From Portulaca oleracea (taxonomy: Eukaryota > Streptophyta > Magnoliopsida > Caryophyllales > Portulacaceae): DNA of 64,000 nucleotides. Both the position numbers and the translations under genes were made by a program. The notes below the pieces were generated by a model. It worked only from the letters and a program-made list of their open reading frames with translations. It did no database searches and was not told where the DNA came from. The stretch's first letter is position 1; each line of letters opens with the position of its first letter. Where the stretch lies: assembly GCA_029582165.1 (NCBI GenBank), contig CM055890.1, forward strand, positions 3,204,044 to 3,268,043, in the 5' to 3' direction. Positions 30,590 through 42,502 of this stretch are shown here, piece by piece.

Positions 30590-30975
30590 AAATAAAAACA
30601 AAAATAAGACTTGTGCTTAAAACTGATATAGACTATACCACAGCTCATTAACACAAGGGATGGACTCAATTCTCATCTATGGATACATACCACACCAGCA
30701 TAAGCTTAAATCAAGCTTTACTGTCAATACAAAGCTTGCCACGGCCTAGATACAGTCAAGTAGAAATGCTGAGAGTTGTTAGAACACTAACAAACAATAA
30801 AGGAGCAGCAAAATCTCCACCTTTTTCATAAAAACTCGAATGAATCAAAAGGTTTACAGAAGCTATTGTTAATATATATCAAGCTAGCAAGTAGCCAGCT
30901 AGCTGAATAGAGTTAATGAGGCTTCCTAAGTGTGAAGAAACCTCTAAACAACCTAGATTATCTATTAAATATATT
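30590..30975 (+). repeat. Dispersed repeat, copy downstream of the LINE
   Basis: Diverged collinear match to 22985-23395. Both start near a CTTGTGCT motif and end at GTGAAGAAACCT-like sequence. Family unknown. Confidence 0.65.
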
Positions 30976-31908
30976 GAAACACAAACTCCTAAGGAAAATT
31001 CAAGCATAAAAGAAATAATTTAGAAGGTTTGGTGAATTCCAAAGCAAATTCCAAATCTACATAATTTATTACTACATTCATAAATATAATATTAATAAAA
31101 ATGAAAAAGAAATACCTAAAGTCATAAAGTTAATGCATACACAATTAGAACATTTTAAATTTTTTCAAAAAAGAAAAAGAAATATATAAGGTCAGACATA
31201 CATAAATTATCAATATCTAATACAAAACTAGAGCAACTTTTACTTTTCTTTCATCAATTTATTATTACAATATTATGACCAGAACCTTAGAAATAAAATA
31301 TAATAATAGATACTAAAGCAAATTTTTCATGAAAGAGTATATTATTGTTTTGTATTATTTTTAATAACTATCTTAGAAAATATATTTTTTTTTATTGAAA
31401 CTACTATGTATATTTTGTATAATTTGATGACCAGAACCTTAGAAATAAAATATAATAATAGATACTAAAGCAAATTTTTCATGAAAAAGTATATTATTGT
31501 TTCATATTCTTTTTAATAACTATCTTAGAAAATAAAATTTTTTATTGAAACTACTATGTATATTTTTTAACAATGAAAAAAAAAACAAATTATATGTATG
31601 TTACCAAAAAAAGAATAAAAAATTGGAATAAGTATAGATTAAAAAGTTGAAAAAGAGGTTAAAAGCCACAAATATAAAATGAAAAATAATAAGAAAATAG
31701 AATTGTCACATAGTTGTCATAGCAATTTTTTCAAAAAACATCATCCTTCTTACAAAGAAAAATAAAATTAAACTACTTATCCATCATTGTCATGGTCATG
31801 AAATAAAATCAACTCAACTTATTGTTTATTCCATAAAAAACTATTTTTATTAGATTGGCTTAGTAATTAGTATAAAATTACTCTAGAAAATAAATAACGT
31901 AAAATTAT
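30976..31908. other. A/T-rich intergenic DNA with a tandem duplication
   Basis: No gene seen. Contains the 152-bp tandem duplication at 31275-31578. Confidence 0.6.
31275..31578. repeat. 152-bp tandem duplication
   Basis: ATGACCAGAACCTTAGAAAT starts at 31275 and again at 31427. The two units match almost base for base through ACTACTATGTATATTTT, differing by a few substitutions and T-run lengths. Confidence 0.9.
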
Positions 31909-33619
31909 TGAAAACTTACCCGTGTGTTAGTACGAGTGGTTTGTAAGACCACGGTTTTATCGTTCTTCCACAGGGAGCTAGGGGCCTTAGCTGCAACTAG
32001 TTGACTCTAGGTATGGTTTAGGATCATGAAAGGATGATAGAATTTAGGGTAAAAACAGCACAAACACACTATGTTCAGTCAAAACAAGTGAAACAATGGG
32101 TGTTGGGAGACTTTCGAGATGCAAACGGGAATAAGGAAATGGGTTTCGCAACAAGAGAGTAACGAGAAAGGGAAATCAAATGGTAATTCCGTTAGAAAAA
32201 TACCCACCGGGCTTCCTCTTTCAAGGATAGTCCGGATTAACTTCGCCAAAATCCATCGACAGACCCGGGAAAGTTAATGGAACGGAATTTCCTAGTTAGT
32301 TTCTATTCGCTTTCGTGAATTAGAATACTAACTATCCTAATTCCTACCTTCCAACAAGCATTGGATGTATTCGGGATGCTTTCGCACCCAAATACAACCC
32401 ACTTGAGGGAAGGATAGGATTAGGAAGTTGATTTCCTAACTAGTTACTCACTAATATTGCTAACCCAAACCTAATCACCCATTCACACCCTTAATATCTC
32501 CCTAACCCATTAAGGTTCTAGCCACTAAACATCCTAACTATCATGATAATAAGATCAACAACTTCATTCATGCTTAAAAGAGTAAACAAGATGACAATAA
32601 ACATTCAACAACACTAACAATATCAATGATAACAAAAACAGAGATTAGTAAATAAGTAATAAATTAGAGAGAGAGAGGTTAAGAAATGCTCATTGATTGT
32701 GATGACAAGGGAGAAAACTTCAGAATAATAAAGCTCCAATGCTCCAAAGTTGAGAATAATCTTCAAACTTCCAATAATAATCAAGAGAATCCAATACAAG
32801 AACCAATAATCTCAGTAAAGATCTTCCTTAATCCCTCTAATTTAAGGCTTAAAATGTGATAAAAAGTGCTAAAGTATCATAAAAGATAGGTAAAAGCTGC
32901 TGTCCCCAGGATACTTAGCTAAAATGACCTAAATACATTAAATAGTAATCAAAGTTGTTACTCAAAACTCATCATTTTACACAACAGACAAACTGTCCTG
33001 CAGGGGACCGTGGGCACGGTCAAAGTGACCGTGGTCACGGTCCTGCGTAAGGCAGGCGATTCCTTCTCTTCGCTTCACATCGCCGTGGGCACGGTCCCCA
33101 TGCACCGTGGTCACGGTCTAGGCGATTAGGGCTGACAACTTTTCGCTCCTTCGCACCGCTGTGGCTACGGTCATGGGAGACCGTGGCCACGGTCTAGTTC
33201 GGCCAGCTTCTTCCTTAGGTAGGGTAGGATCCCACCGTGGCTACGGTCAGAGTGACCGTGACCATGGTCTATCTCGGGTGCAAGGCTTCTTCCTTAGGTC
33301 ATGGCTCAATCACACTGTGGCTACGGTCAAGGTGACCGTGGCCACGGTGTCTCTCGGCCACAGTTTTCTTCAGGAGGCTCTTCAACCGTTGCTTCCGCTT
33401 CCGCTGCCTTTCGACATGTCCGGGGCTCGAGGAATCTTAGGGAATCTCGGGATTCCCAAGATTGGTGCAAAATTGGCCCATTTAGAATCGTTTTGAGTAA
33501 AACACTTCGGAAACTATAAAAGTAACCAAAACGCATTAAAAGTTATTAAAACAAGCTACGAAACAAGTCAAAAGCCTAAGGATTTAGGCGGTATTTAGAC
33601 ACTAAATCGGGTCTAAACA
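31909..33619 (-). repeat. 3' LTR of element A (~1.7 kb)
   Basis: Right end GTCTAAACA at 33619 directly adjoins the C run that is the PPT on the minus strand. The left end is placed at TGAAAACTTACCCG (31909) by analogy with the LTRs of B and C, all of which carry a CCACAGGGA-like motif 50-70 bases from this end. The left boundary is less certain because no second LTR survives. Confidence 0.7.
33006..33349. repeat. Palindrome array in U3 of element A (10 units in 5 pairs)
   Basis: Ten copies of a 14-16 bp palindrome, consensus GACCGTGGCCACGGTC. They start near 33006, 33027, 33081, 33103, 33154, 33179, 33233, 33254, 33313 and 33333. They come as pairs about 21-25 bases apart, with pairs about 50-80 bases apart. 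Central bases vary (GG/GC/GT/CT) while the arms stay conserved. On the minus strand the array lies in U3, upstream of a TATA-like TATTTAAT near 32938-32945. Confidence 0.9.
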
Positions 33620-33656
33620 CCCCCCCACACTTAAACCTTTGCTCGTTCCGAGCAAA
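33620..33656 (-). other. PPT of element A with adjacent hairpin
   Basis: Plus-strand C run 33620-33626 (a G run on the element strand) touches the LTR. Next is CACTTAAA and then a perfect 8-bp stem TTTGCTCG / CGAGCAAA (33638-33645, 33649-33656) with a 3-base loop. Confidence 0.75.
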
Positions 33657-34917
33657 ACAAAACAAAACAAACTAACTAACACAAACTCCTCTGTCGTGGG
33701 AGAGAAACGAGTGCATTTAGCATATGCACCAAGCCCTTTGAACCCCCCGGCACCCCGGGTGGACGAGATGGACTCGTGAGGGTTTGTAGCGGCTATACCC
33801 ACAAAAGCCAAAGAAAAAGGAGAGAGGGGAAGTGAAAACAAAACCGAAGAAAACAAAAAGGAACGAAAAACAAGGGCTTTGATTCACAAGATCTCGCAAT
33901 CCAAACTAAGAAAATGCGATTAAACCTCCCAAAGTAACCGTTAGGAGCATCACACAAACATCAAACTCAGAAAAAGGTCGATCTTGAAGATTTTTAACTC
34001 CCTATACCTTGTAACAAGCGAAACCCCACAGCAGAAGCACAACAAGGGTTTAACGGGAACCAAAAGACTAAAAACTCGCATCCGAATTTGAAAACAACGA
34101 AACAACCGAGAGGAGTGTTGCCCTTCCTCGCATTTGGTCGCCCTTGGCTTGGTGAGGGCCGTAGGTGATGCAAGGGGAGGCCCCGCTCTTTTTGAAAGCA
34201 AAACTTTTCTTTTCTTTCTTCTTTTTCTCTTTTTTTTTCTTTTTGGTTTTTAAAAGTCGGTATTAGCCTTACTTTTGGGAATTAGACGGCCCATATAAGG
34301 GGTATACCCTCCCAACACGGTCTTTTCCATACGCATCTCCGTCGCAAAGCGATATAGGAGGAGGGTTAAGGGTATCGATCTTGCGTACCACGAATACCGG
34401 GCCCGTGTAGGTTGGCTAAGTGTATGGTGGTTAATGTCTTCAGCGACACGCTCCACTTATTCAGGTTATTATATCTTATGAAAGCTTTCTTCTTTCTTCT
34501 TTCTTTTTCTTTCTTTTCTTTTCTTTTTGCACTTTTTGCTTTTGCTAAACGAGAAACAGAACAAACTCAGACACGAGCCCTTAGAATCTCCGGGTTCCCA
34601 ACAAAACGAGAAAGGAACGGGAGTCTCACAAGACACTTAATGAAGGGAGTCTATTAAGGATAAGTCTTGACTAGAACCCGAGTTAGGGTTGAAAATGCTC
34701 CAACCGATTACTTTTAGAAGGAAGTTTAAGAACGGCTTCTCAACTTTGAAAACGAGATCCAGGAAACAAAGCAAAACAAAAACAAAATGAAAAGAAAAAC
34801 GAAAAGGTTTTCACTCCTTTTTTTCTCCTTTTTCACACAAAAATTTTTAAATTTTAAGCAAAAACGAGGGGAACAAATAACAAAACGACTAGGTGATCTA
34901 CCCTTGAGACAGAATAT
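33657..34917 (-). other. Noncoding 3' region of element A, between the two PPT-like modules
   Basis: No convincing gene. Contains CT-rich runs near 34203-34250 and 34480-34530 (purine-rich on the element strand). Small open frames have no recognisable signature. Confidence 0.55.
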
Positions 34918-34964
34918 CCCCCCCCCCCCCCCACACTTAAAACTCCACAATGTCCTCATTGTGG
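34918..34964 (-). other. Second, internal PPT-like module of element A
   Basis: C run 34918-34932, then CACACTTAAAACT and a perfect 8-bp stem CCACAATG / CATTGTGG (34945-34952, 34957-34964) around TCCT. Same layout as the 3' PPT module at 33620-33656 but 1.3 kb inside the element. Confidence 0.75.
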
Positions 34965-35845
34965 GAAGGTGTCGCATGAAAAGGGTAGAAAACCTACAAA
35001 AACACAAACAAACAAAACAACTAGCAGGTAGAAATGGTGGCGACCCGAGCCCACACAGCTCCAACAGCAATAGAGATCCCAACATAGACACTCATAGGGG
35101 TTCGCCACCCAAAAGAAAACCAAGCATGCGACGGATCATGATAAGAATTCACATAAAAAAGAGTAAGGTGGAAAGATATTACCTCAAGCTCTTCATAAGC
35201 GTTAAAGATAGCGATCCGAAGTCGTCGTTCAAGAGAGTCAGAACGATGTTAAAGTAAAAGACGACTTTATAACTATAGAATTCGCATGCGAGACCAAAAG
35301 CAAAAGAAAGGAAAATTGAACTTAAAAGAATATGAAAAGAAATTGAAAAGATGAAAAACGAAAAAAATATGAACAATATAAACATTGCCAATGACTTACC
35401 TTATCCCCGAATCTCACTCATTGAGGTGGGAAATAAGGGTGAAACTCGATACGCACTAACCGAAATAACTAAATCATTGCATTCATCACAAAAAACATTC
35501 GGTTAGATCCATCAATGCCCAAAATACAAATGAGAAATGCTTAAACAACAGTCCAACCCACCAAAAACAACCGACAAACAACCATAAGACAACCATCAAA
35601 CAACTAACCAACAACCCGACCATACATGACAAACAAACAAGACAAGGAAAAACGCGAGCAACCTAACCGAACAATCCCCAAAATATGCGAGCTCATGCCA
35701 AAAGAAATCGAGAGACCAACAATCCAAAACCACCAGACATCGCAACTCCAAAACCCCGAAGAAGCACTCCCCGACACTTATACTTCACAAAATAAAGTAA
35801 ATACAACAATGATAAAGGTCGGGTGGGGGTGCTTACAAACGGTCC
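34965..35845 (-). other. Noncoding stretch downstream of the extra ORF of element A
   Basis: A-rich on the plus strand, no gene seen; lies between the extra ORF stop and the internal PPT-like module. Confidence 0.5.
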
Positions 35846-37215
35846 TCAAGTGAACCCTCCCGGCGGAGAACGGGGTTGGAGTTGTGACTGGATGCTAGCC
35901 AGCGTCTCTTGTTGGATCTCGATCATTCCTTGCAAGTTTTCGATCAAGAGCTGCTGGTTTTGGATGAGCTCCCGTTGAACTTGAAACTCGTCATGGAGCT
36001 CCTGGAGTTTCTCGCTGATACGCTCAAGAGTGGCGTCTCGTTGTTGACTCGGTTCGGCTTCATCCCCTTGTGCTTGTTCACCCTCTTCTTCTTCTCCTTC
36101 ATCCTCATCTTCCTCCTCTTCTTCTTCAGCCTCCTCCGCTCGATCCCCGGGACCACCCACCACAAATTGATCCCCAAAAGTTTGGCCACACGACCAATTG
36201 CGTTGGTCGGAGAAATCTAGACGTTTCTCGGCAGTGTCGTCGCCCAAATGAATCACGACGCTGTGGGGTTCATTCCCGTGACGGTATAGTGTTCGCGTCT
36301 TGTGTTTCTCCAGGAATTCCATCTTTCGTAGGCGAACACCGTCGATAGGATCAGGGAAATAGCGGGGAGTCCACTTGCTTAAATAGGCCTCGAAACCTTG
36401 CTTCCTTAGGAAATGGGTGATGATGTGACCCATTCCAATAGTCATGTTCCAGGTTTCGAGGCTTATTTCCCGGAGGCAATGGAGGATGCACGAGCCAGTG
36501 TTGACCCGACGACCGTTGATCGCATTATAGAGGACGAAGAGGTCGTCTTTCCGGATGCTTGAACGCCTAGTGTCACGGCCAAATACGAAGTTCGAAATGA
36601 TGCGGTGGAAGATGCGGACGCTCAGATTACAGAAATCCCTGGCCTTTGAGTTGCTTGGGCAATAGTACTTTGCTCGTTGTGATCGAATCCTCGGGTAACG
36701 TCTCTTCCAGCAAGTGAGTGCTTTCATAGCTTCTTGTTCATCGAATTTGACGCTCTCGCCATAGGGGATGCCGTCCCCGGGAAGGCTTAGAGCGTTGCAT
36801 AAGTCTTGGAGCGTACATTCAACCTCCTTTTTGTTCACGATGTATGAAAAAGAGGCGTTGGATGTGCCGTCTTCCTTTACCACCAAAGAGCTGAGGAATT
36901 CGAGCACCGGTTGCTCGATGATCGGTTCGTTGATTGTGGCGAAGATTTCCCATCCCATGACTCTGATGAAGAAGTCCATGCTTGGCTTACAAAAGACATC
37001 CTTTGCCGTCTCCTCATGATAGAGATCCGGAGCACAAATTTTCCGCTTCTTGAGCCGCTCATACCGTGCCTTGTGCATATCATCCCGAAAATTAACCTTA
37101 ATTTTCGGGTCGCATTGAATAATCGAGGCCGGTTGACCCTTGTCTGGTTTTTCAGCTCAGAGGTTGATGGGGCGGGTCGATTAAACTCGATTCGCACGCG
37201 TTTTGCTCGACCCAT
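35846..37215 (-). pseudogene. ATHILA-type extra ORF (env position) of element A
   Basis: Starts at ATG 37213-37215 (MGRAKRVRIEF...), straight after a good splice acceptor (TTCTTGCAG at ~37224). A frameshift near 37090-37100 moves it into a long frame that ends at 35846; about 455 residues overall. It resembles the plant ATHILA ORF-1/putative transposon protein family: hydrophobic core with FFIRVMGWEIF, IVNKKEVECTLQDLCNALSL, NLSVRIFHRIISNF, DLFVLYNAI, ITHFLRKQGF. An acidic low-complexity E/D tract follows, then a Gln-rich C-terminal coiled coil (ISEKLQELHDEF...). Function of the family is unknown; no signal peptide or membrane segment supports an envelope role. It sits downstream of integrase and has its own leader and upstream palindrome array. 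Confidence 0.75.
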
Positions 37216-37223
37216 TGAAGTCA

Positions 37224-37572
37224 CTGCAAGAAAATCAACCACCACACACCGAAACACAACACAACCAATACCCAACAATCCCGAGCAACACGAATTCACA
37301 ATCAACTACAAAATTCAACCCAAAAGTTCACCAATAACACTCCTAATACGAAAATATCCACCAAAAATTCAAACTCCAAACTCAATCAATTCATCCAACC
37401 AAACCCACAAGCAATTCACATAAAATTCAACCAAGATTCACCAATAACACTCCCAACAATCAATTTCAATCCAAAACGCACAATCAACCCAAAAACGCAC
37501 GAAATTTGCGCCAAATTTCGACCCAAAAACGCAAGGGAATCAAAAATTTAAGCATCCATAATCAAGGAATAC
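37224..37572 (-). other. Predicted 5'-UTR intron of the extra ORF, element A
   Basis: Donor CTCAG|GTATTCC at 37573/37572 and acceptor TTCTTGCAG| at 37224, both minus strand, 349 bases, A/T-rich. The upstream exon is a CT-rich leader without ATG close to the donor. Inferred from splice consensus and from the same arrangement in element C; not experimentally known. Confidence 0.55.
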
Positions 37573-37865
37573 CTGAGTTGAAGACTTTGAGAGCTTCCCT
37601 TGAGAGATTCGAGCCCCACAAGGAACAAGAGGCCCAGAACCTTGCTTGAATTGAACCGGAAATGGCGAATACAGCAGCTAGGGTTCGATTTGCAGGAGAA
37701 ATTTGGGAGAAATGGAGGGATTGGTGAGGGGTTTGTCGAATTTTGGTAAGGAATCAGTGTTTTAGGGTTTTAGGTGGGTTTTCGAATGTGAGGGTGAGGA
37801 AGAAAGTGAAAGGGAAATGAGGGGAAATGATATTGAACCCCCGACATATCGCAGTTTTTTGGACA

Positions 37866-38133
37866 GACCGTGGCCACGGTCCATTTGACCGTGGGCACGG
37901 TGTGATTCGGGCAAGGGAAAAAGAAGGGAAAAAACAGGGCGGAGACCGTGGCTACGGTGAATTCCACCATGGTCACGGTGATATTCGGGACCAAATTTCT
38001 TCATGAATCAGCAGTGATGAGACCGTGGCTGCGGTGAATTCCACCGTGGTCACGGTGATCTTCGGCTTGACAAAACTGGGAGCAACTTGTGTATGCTTAC
38101 CGTGGCCACGGTCCAGGCGACCGTGGGCACGGT
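37866..38133. repeat. Internal palindrome array of element A (8 units in 4 pairs)
   Basis: Same ACCGTGG-CCACGGT palindrome as in U3. Units start near 37866, 37887, 37943, 37964, 38020, 38041, 38099 and 38118, again in close pairs. It lies between the integrase stop (38531) and the leader of the extra ORF, where an internal promoter would be. Confidence 0.9.
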
Positions 38134-38530
38134 ACCTTTCAGTCCATCTACAGCACTTGCAAGGCTCAAAACTTGGAGAAAAATGTTAAGTCCTAAAATC
38201 TATCCTCGTGTCATCCACTCCTTTTTTTCTTTCTCGCTCAATTTTCATTCAAGGACACTCTCCCAACACTCAAAAACACTTTCAAACCCCTACTCTCATA
38301 GAACATTTCTCGATTTTTCTTCTTTTCAAACTTTTCTGATTTTTTTTCTGATTTTTTTTTCAAATTTTCTTCTTTAAAATAAAACAAAGGAAGATGAAAA
38401 TACTAAAACAAGGGAAATAAAAAATGAAAGAACTAAAAATTGAAAGAAAACACTAAAATAGGGGGAAGTAGTTCATACCTCTCCCGGGTGCTTGTTTTAT
38501 AGGTCCTAGCTCGACCTATCCCGATGCTTT

Positions 38531-39561
38531 TCAATCTTCAAAATCCGCGAGGTATGCCACAATTGTCCCGGCATATTCCTCGCCCATGATGTATGGTTTG
38601 AGCTTCGATGAGTTCGCTTTGAAACACTTTCCTTGTGCATCTTTCAATTCAACCACTCCGGCGGGAAGAATTCTCACAATTTCAAATGGCCCGGACCACC
38701 TTGATCTCAATTTCCCAGAGAATAACTTCAGCCTTGAGTTGAAGATGAGAACCCTATTGCGTACCACAAACTCACGTCGGTTCAACCTCTTGTCATGCCA
38801 TGCCTTCGTTCTCTCCTTGTAGATCTTGTTGTTCTCATATGCATGACGCCTCAACTCCTCAAGTTCTTCTAATTGAAATAACTGACTACCTCCGACCGCC
38901 TTGAGATCGAAGTTCAACTTCTTGATTGCCCACATGGTTTTGTGCCTAATCTTTCCTTGTAATGGCGAGCCCACAAGACTTCATCTAATTTTTTTGCCCA
39001 ATCTTTCCTTGAAGAGCTAACCGTCTTCTCTAAGATCTCCTTGATGGCACGGTTTGAGATTTCCACTTGACCTTGTGTTTGTGGATGGTAAGGGAGTCCC
39101 TTCTTATGCTTGATGCCGTACTTCTCCAAGAGAGACTCAAATCTCTTTTCGATGAAATGGGAGCCGTTGTCACTAATGATGACCCGTGGAATGCCAAATC
39201 TTAGGAATAGGGTCTTTTTCAAGAATTTCGAAACAGACTTCCCATCGCACCTTACACACGGTATGGCCTCGACCCACTTTGTGACATAGTCCACCGCCAC
39301 TAGGATGTATTGGAAACCCCTTGATGACGGGAAATGACCCATGAAGTCCAATCCCCACACATCGAAAGCTTCCACCTCAAGAATATAGTTCAATGGTGCT
39401 TCATTCTTCCGGGAGATGTTACCGGATCTTTGACACCTATCACATTGCTTGACATGCAAGTGGGCATCATGAAAAGGAGTCGGCCACAAATAGCCGGTTT
39501 GCAAAACCCTCGTTGCCGTCTTTTGGGGGCCACCGTGACCACCCACGGAAATTCGTGACAA
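38531..39561 (-). pseudogene. Integrase of element A
   Basis: Two overlapping open pieces (38914-39561 and 38531-38974) joined by a frameshift. The zinc-binding tail CDRCQRSGN leads to the DDE core: the acidic residues in VWGLDFMGHF, VIISDNGSHF and GQVEISNRAIKE. The C-terminal part has WSGPFEIVRILPAGVVEL, the usual gypsy GPF/Y-like module, and ends at 38531. Integrase inserts element cDNA into chromosomes. A short deletion after the core (DEVLWARHYK) shifts the frame, so this copy is inactive. No chromodomain follows, consistent with a non-chromovirus (Athila) lineage. Confidence 0.88.
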
Positions 39562-39599
39562 TGGGTCAAGATAGATTGCACTTCACTCTCGGGAATACA

Positions 39600-40849
39600 T
39601 CAAAGGTACATCCCGTCATTGCAAAGACGGAAAAGGAAAGGGTCATCCCCAAAGTAATGCTTCATGTCGTGGAGGAATTTCTTCTTTTGATGATGGTTCA
39701 AGTGTTGAGGAATCACTTCGCTCGCCAAATAATTCACAATATCTGCATACGAAGGATGTGAGTTGATAGCTAAGAGTCGCTCGTCCGGGAAAGCATCTAC
39801 AATCGGTTGGATGTCTTCCAAGTTGACAAGAATCCTTGAAAGGTGATCGGCTATGACATTCTTCGTGCCCGCCTTGTCGCGGATTTCCAAATCAAATTCT
39901 TGCATAAGCAAGACCCACCGTATAAGTCTCGGTTTTGTCTCCTTCTTTCCCATCAAGTATTTGATAGCGGAATGATCCGTGTAGACTACCACCTTAGAGA
40001 ACATGAGGTATTGCCGGAATTTGTTGAGCGCAAAAACGATCGCCAAAAGCTCATTTTCCGTGGTGGTGTAGTTCCTTTGGGCACTATCAAGCGCGTGGCT
40101 TGCGTAATAGATGACCATTGTCTTCTTGTCTACTGTTTGGGTCAAACACGCTCCCACGGCGAAGTCGCTTGCGTCGGCCATAATCTCGAAGGGTAGCGTC
40201 CAATCTGGAGGTTGAACTACCGGAGCGGAAATCAAAGCCTGCTTCAACCTATAAAATGACTCAAGGCACTCATCAGTGAAAATGAAAGGGGCAACTTTGC
40301 ACAAGAGGTCAGTTAGAGATCGAGCAATTTTTGAAAAATCCTTGACGAACCAGCGATAAAAGCCGGCATGGCCAAGGAAACTACGCACCCCTTAATGGAA
40401 ACTGGGGGTGGTAGGCGCTCTATAACCTCAACTTTAGCCCTGTCCACTTCGATGCCCTTAGAAGAGATTAAGTGACCCAGAACGATACATTGTTCCACCA
40501 TGAAGTGGCATTTCTCCCAATTCAGAACTAGATCCACTTCCTCACAACGAGTTAACACTTTCTCCAGATTTAGCAAACAGTCATTGAAAGAATTACCGTA
40601 CATAGAAAAATCATCCATAAAGACTTCAATGCATTTTTCAATGAAATCGCTAAAAATAGCCATCATACAACGTTGAAAAGTCCCAGGGGCATTACATAAA
40701 CCAAATGGCATGCGACGATAAGCAAATGTCCCATATGGGCAAGTGAAGGTGGTTTTTTCTTGGTGTGAGGGGTGGATTGGAATTTGAAAGAACCCCGAGT
40801 ACCCATCCAAAAAGCAAAAATGCGAATGACCCGCCAACCGTTCTAACAT
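39600..40849 (-). pseudogene. Reverse transcriptase (C-terminal part) and RNase H of element A
   Basis: RT piece 40313-40849: LDGYSGFFQIPI, MPFGLCNAPGTFQ, and MDDFSMYG, where the usual catalytic YMDDxx motif reads FMDDFS. After a frameshift near 40388, a second piece (39600-40388) has [10 protein letters not shown], then RNase H with [32 protein letters not shown] and VIADHLSRI. The RT frame begins after a TAG that replaces a Gln codon next to MLERLAG (40850-40852). Inactive copy. Confidence 0.88.
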
Positions 40850-40924
40850 CTAGTCAATAAAGGGAAGGGGGAAATGGTGCTTCTTTGTTACTTTGTTTAA
40901 TTGGCGGTAATCAATACACATCCG

Positions 40925-42496
40925 TCAACCGGTGACGGTCCGGGTACTAACTAGTTCTTTCTTGTCATTTTCAATTACGGTCAATCCACCCTTCTTGGGT
41001 ACACACTGAATCGGGCTTACCCATTCGCTATTTGCGATGGGGAAGATGATCCCAGCAACTAGCAACTTTACTACTTCCTTTTTAACCACTTCTTGCATAT
41101 TGGAACTTAAACGACGTTGGGGTTTCCTAGTAGGCTTGGCATCTTCTAGCAAGTCAATCGAATGCATGCATATGGAAGGGGATAAACCTTTCAAATCTTC
41201 TATCTTATACCCTAATGCACCCCTATGTTTTCTAAGCAAATCAAGCAACTTGGACAATTCAAAATCATTCAAATTCGCATTCACAATGACATGATAAGAT
41301 TTCTCATCATCCAAGAAAGCATATTGGAGGGAAGGGGGTAAAGCTTTAAGCTCTAAAGGAGTAGAAGATTGAATTTCAGAGGAAGACATACCTTTGTAGA
41401 TCGCATCTTGAATCTCCATGCACTCCATATAAGGATCATCAATAATAATCTCCACATGCATGGGTGAAGAGTCAAGAAGATTGGTGAAGAAAGCAATATC
41501 GGTGCCGTCGGTCTCAAAGTGGAAAGACTCCAATAAGCAAGCTCCCAAGGGATCGTCGCAAATAGATTCAAGGAAATGGGAGTCCTCAATGTACTCATCA
41601 ACAAGAAACTCCATCATATCAATGGCATAGCATGAGTCACCATAAGAAGGACCTTTCAATGACCCCTCAAGTTGAAAAATTATGCTTTCATTCCCGACAT
41701 TCAATGACATGCTTCCATTCTTCACATCGATAATTGCTCCCGCCGTGGCAAGGAACGACCTTCCCAAAATAATAGGGATGTTGTTGTCTTCCTCTATCTC
41801 CAAGATCACAAAATCACAAGGAATCAAAAACCGCCCCACTTGGACCGGGATGTCTTCCAATATTCCCAAAGGTCTTCGCACAGAACGGTCGGCCAATTGG
41901 AGGTTAATTGTTGTAGGAGCTAGATCATCGATATTCAACTTCTTGCAAATTGAATAAGGCATGACGCTTACACTTGCTCCTAGATCGCAAAGGGCACGAC
42001 CAATCCGCATATCACCAATGGTGCATGGAATAGAAAAACTTCCGTGGTCGGCTATCTTCTCCGGTGATTTGTTATCGATAATTGCACTACAATCCGCTGT
42101 CAAATAGATCGTAGATTTCTCGTGAATCCTCCTCTTGCTCGTGAGAAGCTCCTTCAAATGCTTCTTGAAGGACGGGACTTCAGAAATGGCATTAAGAAAT
42201 GGAATGTTCACTTGAAGCTTCTTGAGCATCTCAATGAATTTTGAAAACTTTGCATCGGATTTTGGCTTTGCTAACCGATCGGGAAAAGGGACCGGTGGTA
42301 GCTTTGGCTTCTCAATAGTTTGGATTGGTTCTTCTTCCACCATCTTTCCTTTCCCTTTCCTTAACTTCTCCATATCCTCTCTTTCTTTACTAGATTCTCC
42401 CAATTCATCCTCATGCGCTCCCTCAACTTCCTTACCCAAGACTAACTCACTTTCCCGCTTCTCCAACAAATCTTCCTCCTCCGAGACATCCATCAC
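40925..42496 (-). pseudogene. Protease and N-terminal RT of element A
   Basis: 523 open codons, in the same frame as gag upstream, separated only by one TAA at 42503-42505. So gag-protease-RT was one long frame. Residues ~1-60 are a charged linker; the retropepsin core IGRALCDLGASVSVMP lies at ~165-180 (Asp of DLGAS is catalytic) with the flap/ILGRSFLATAGAIID segment further on. The last ~100 residues start the RT fingers (WVSPIQCVPKKGG) and end at a TGA replacing Trp before RMCIDYR. In this lineage protease, RT and integrase are cut from one polyprotein. Confidence 0.85.
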
Positions 42497-42502
42497 ATCA
42501 CC

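Noticed and set aside
33161..33519. Plus-strand open frames over the element A palindrome array
   Set aside because: They translate the repeat (RGH, VTVATV patterns) against the element's coding strand; no support.
35846..37215. Extra ORF as a viral envelope gene
   Set aside because: Position is env-like, but there is no signal peptide, no transmembrane segment and no Cys-rich ectodomain; acidic tract and coiled coil suggest an intracellular protein.
33006..38133. CRISPR-like array
   Set aside because: Units are palindromes with irregular spacing inside a plant retrotransposon, no leader or cas genes; occurs in U3 and internal promoter position.
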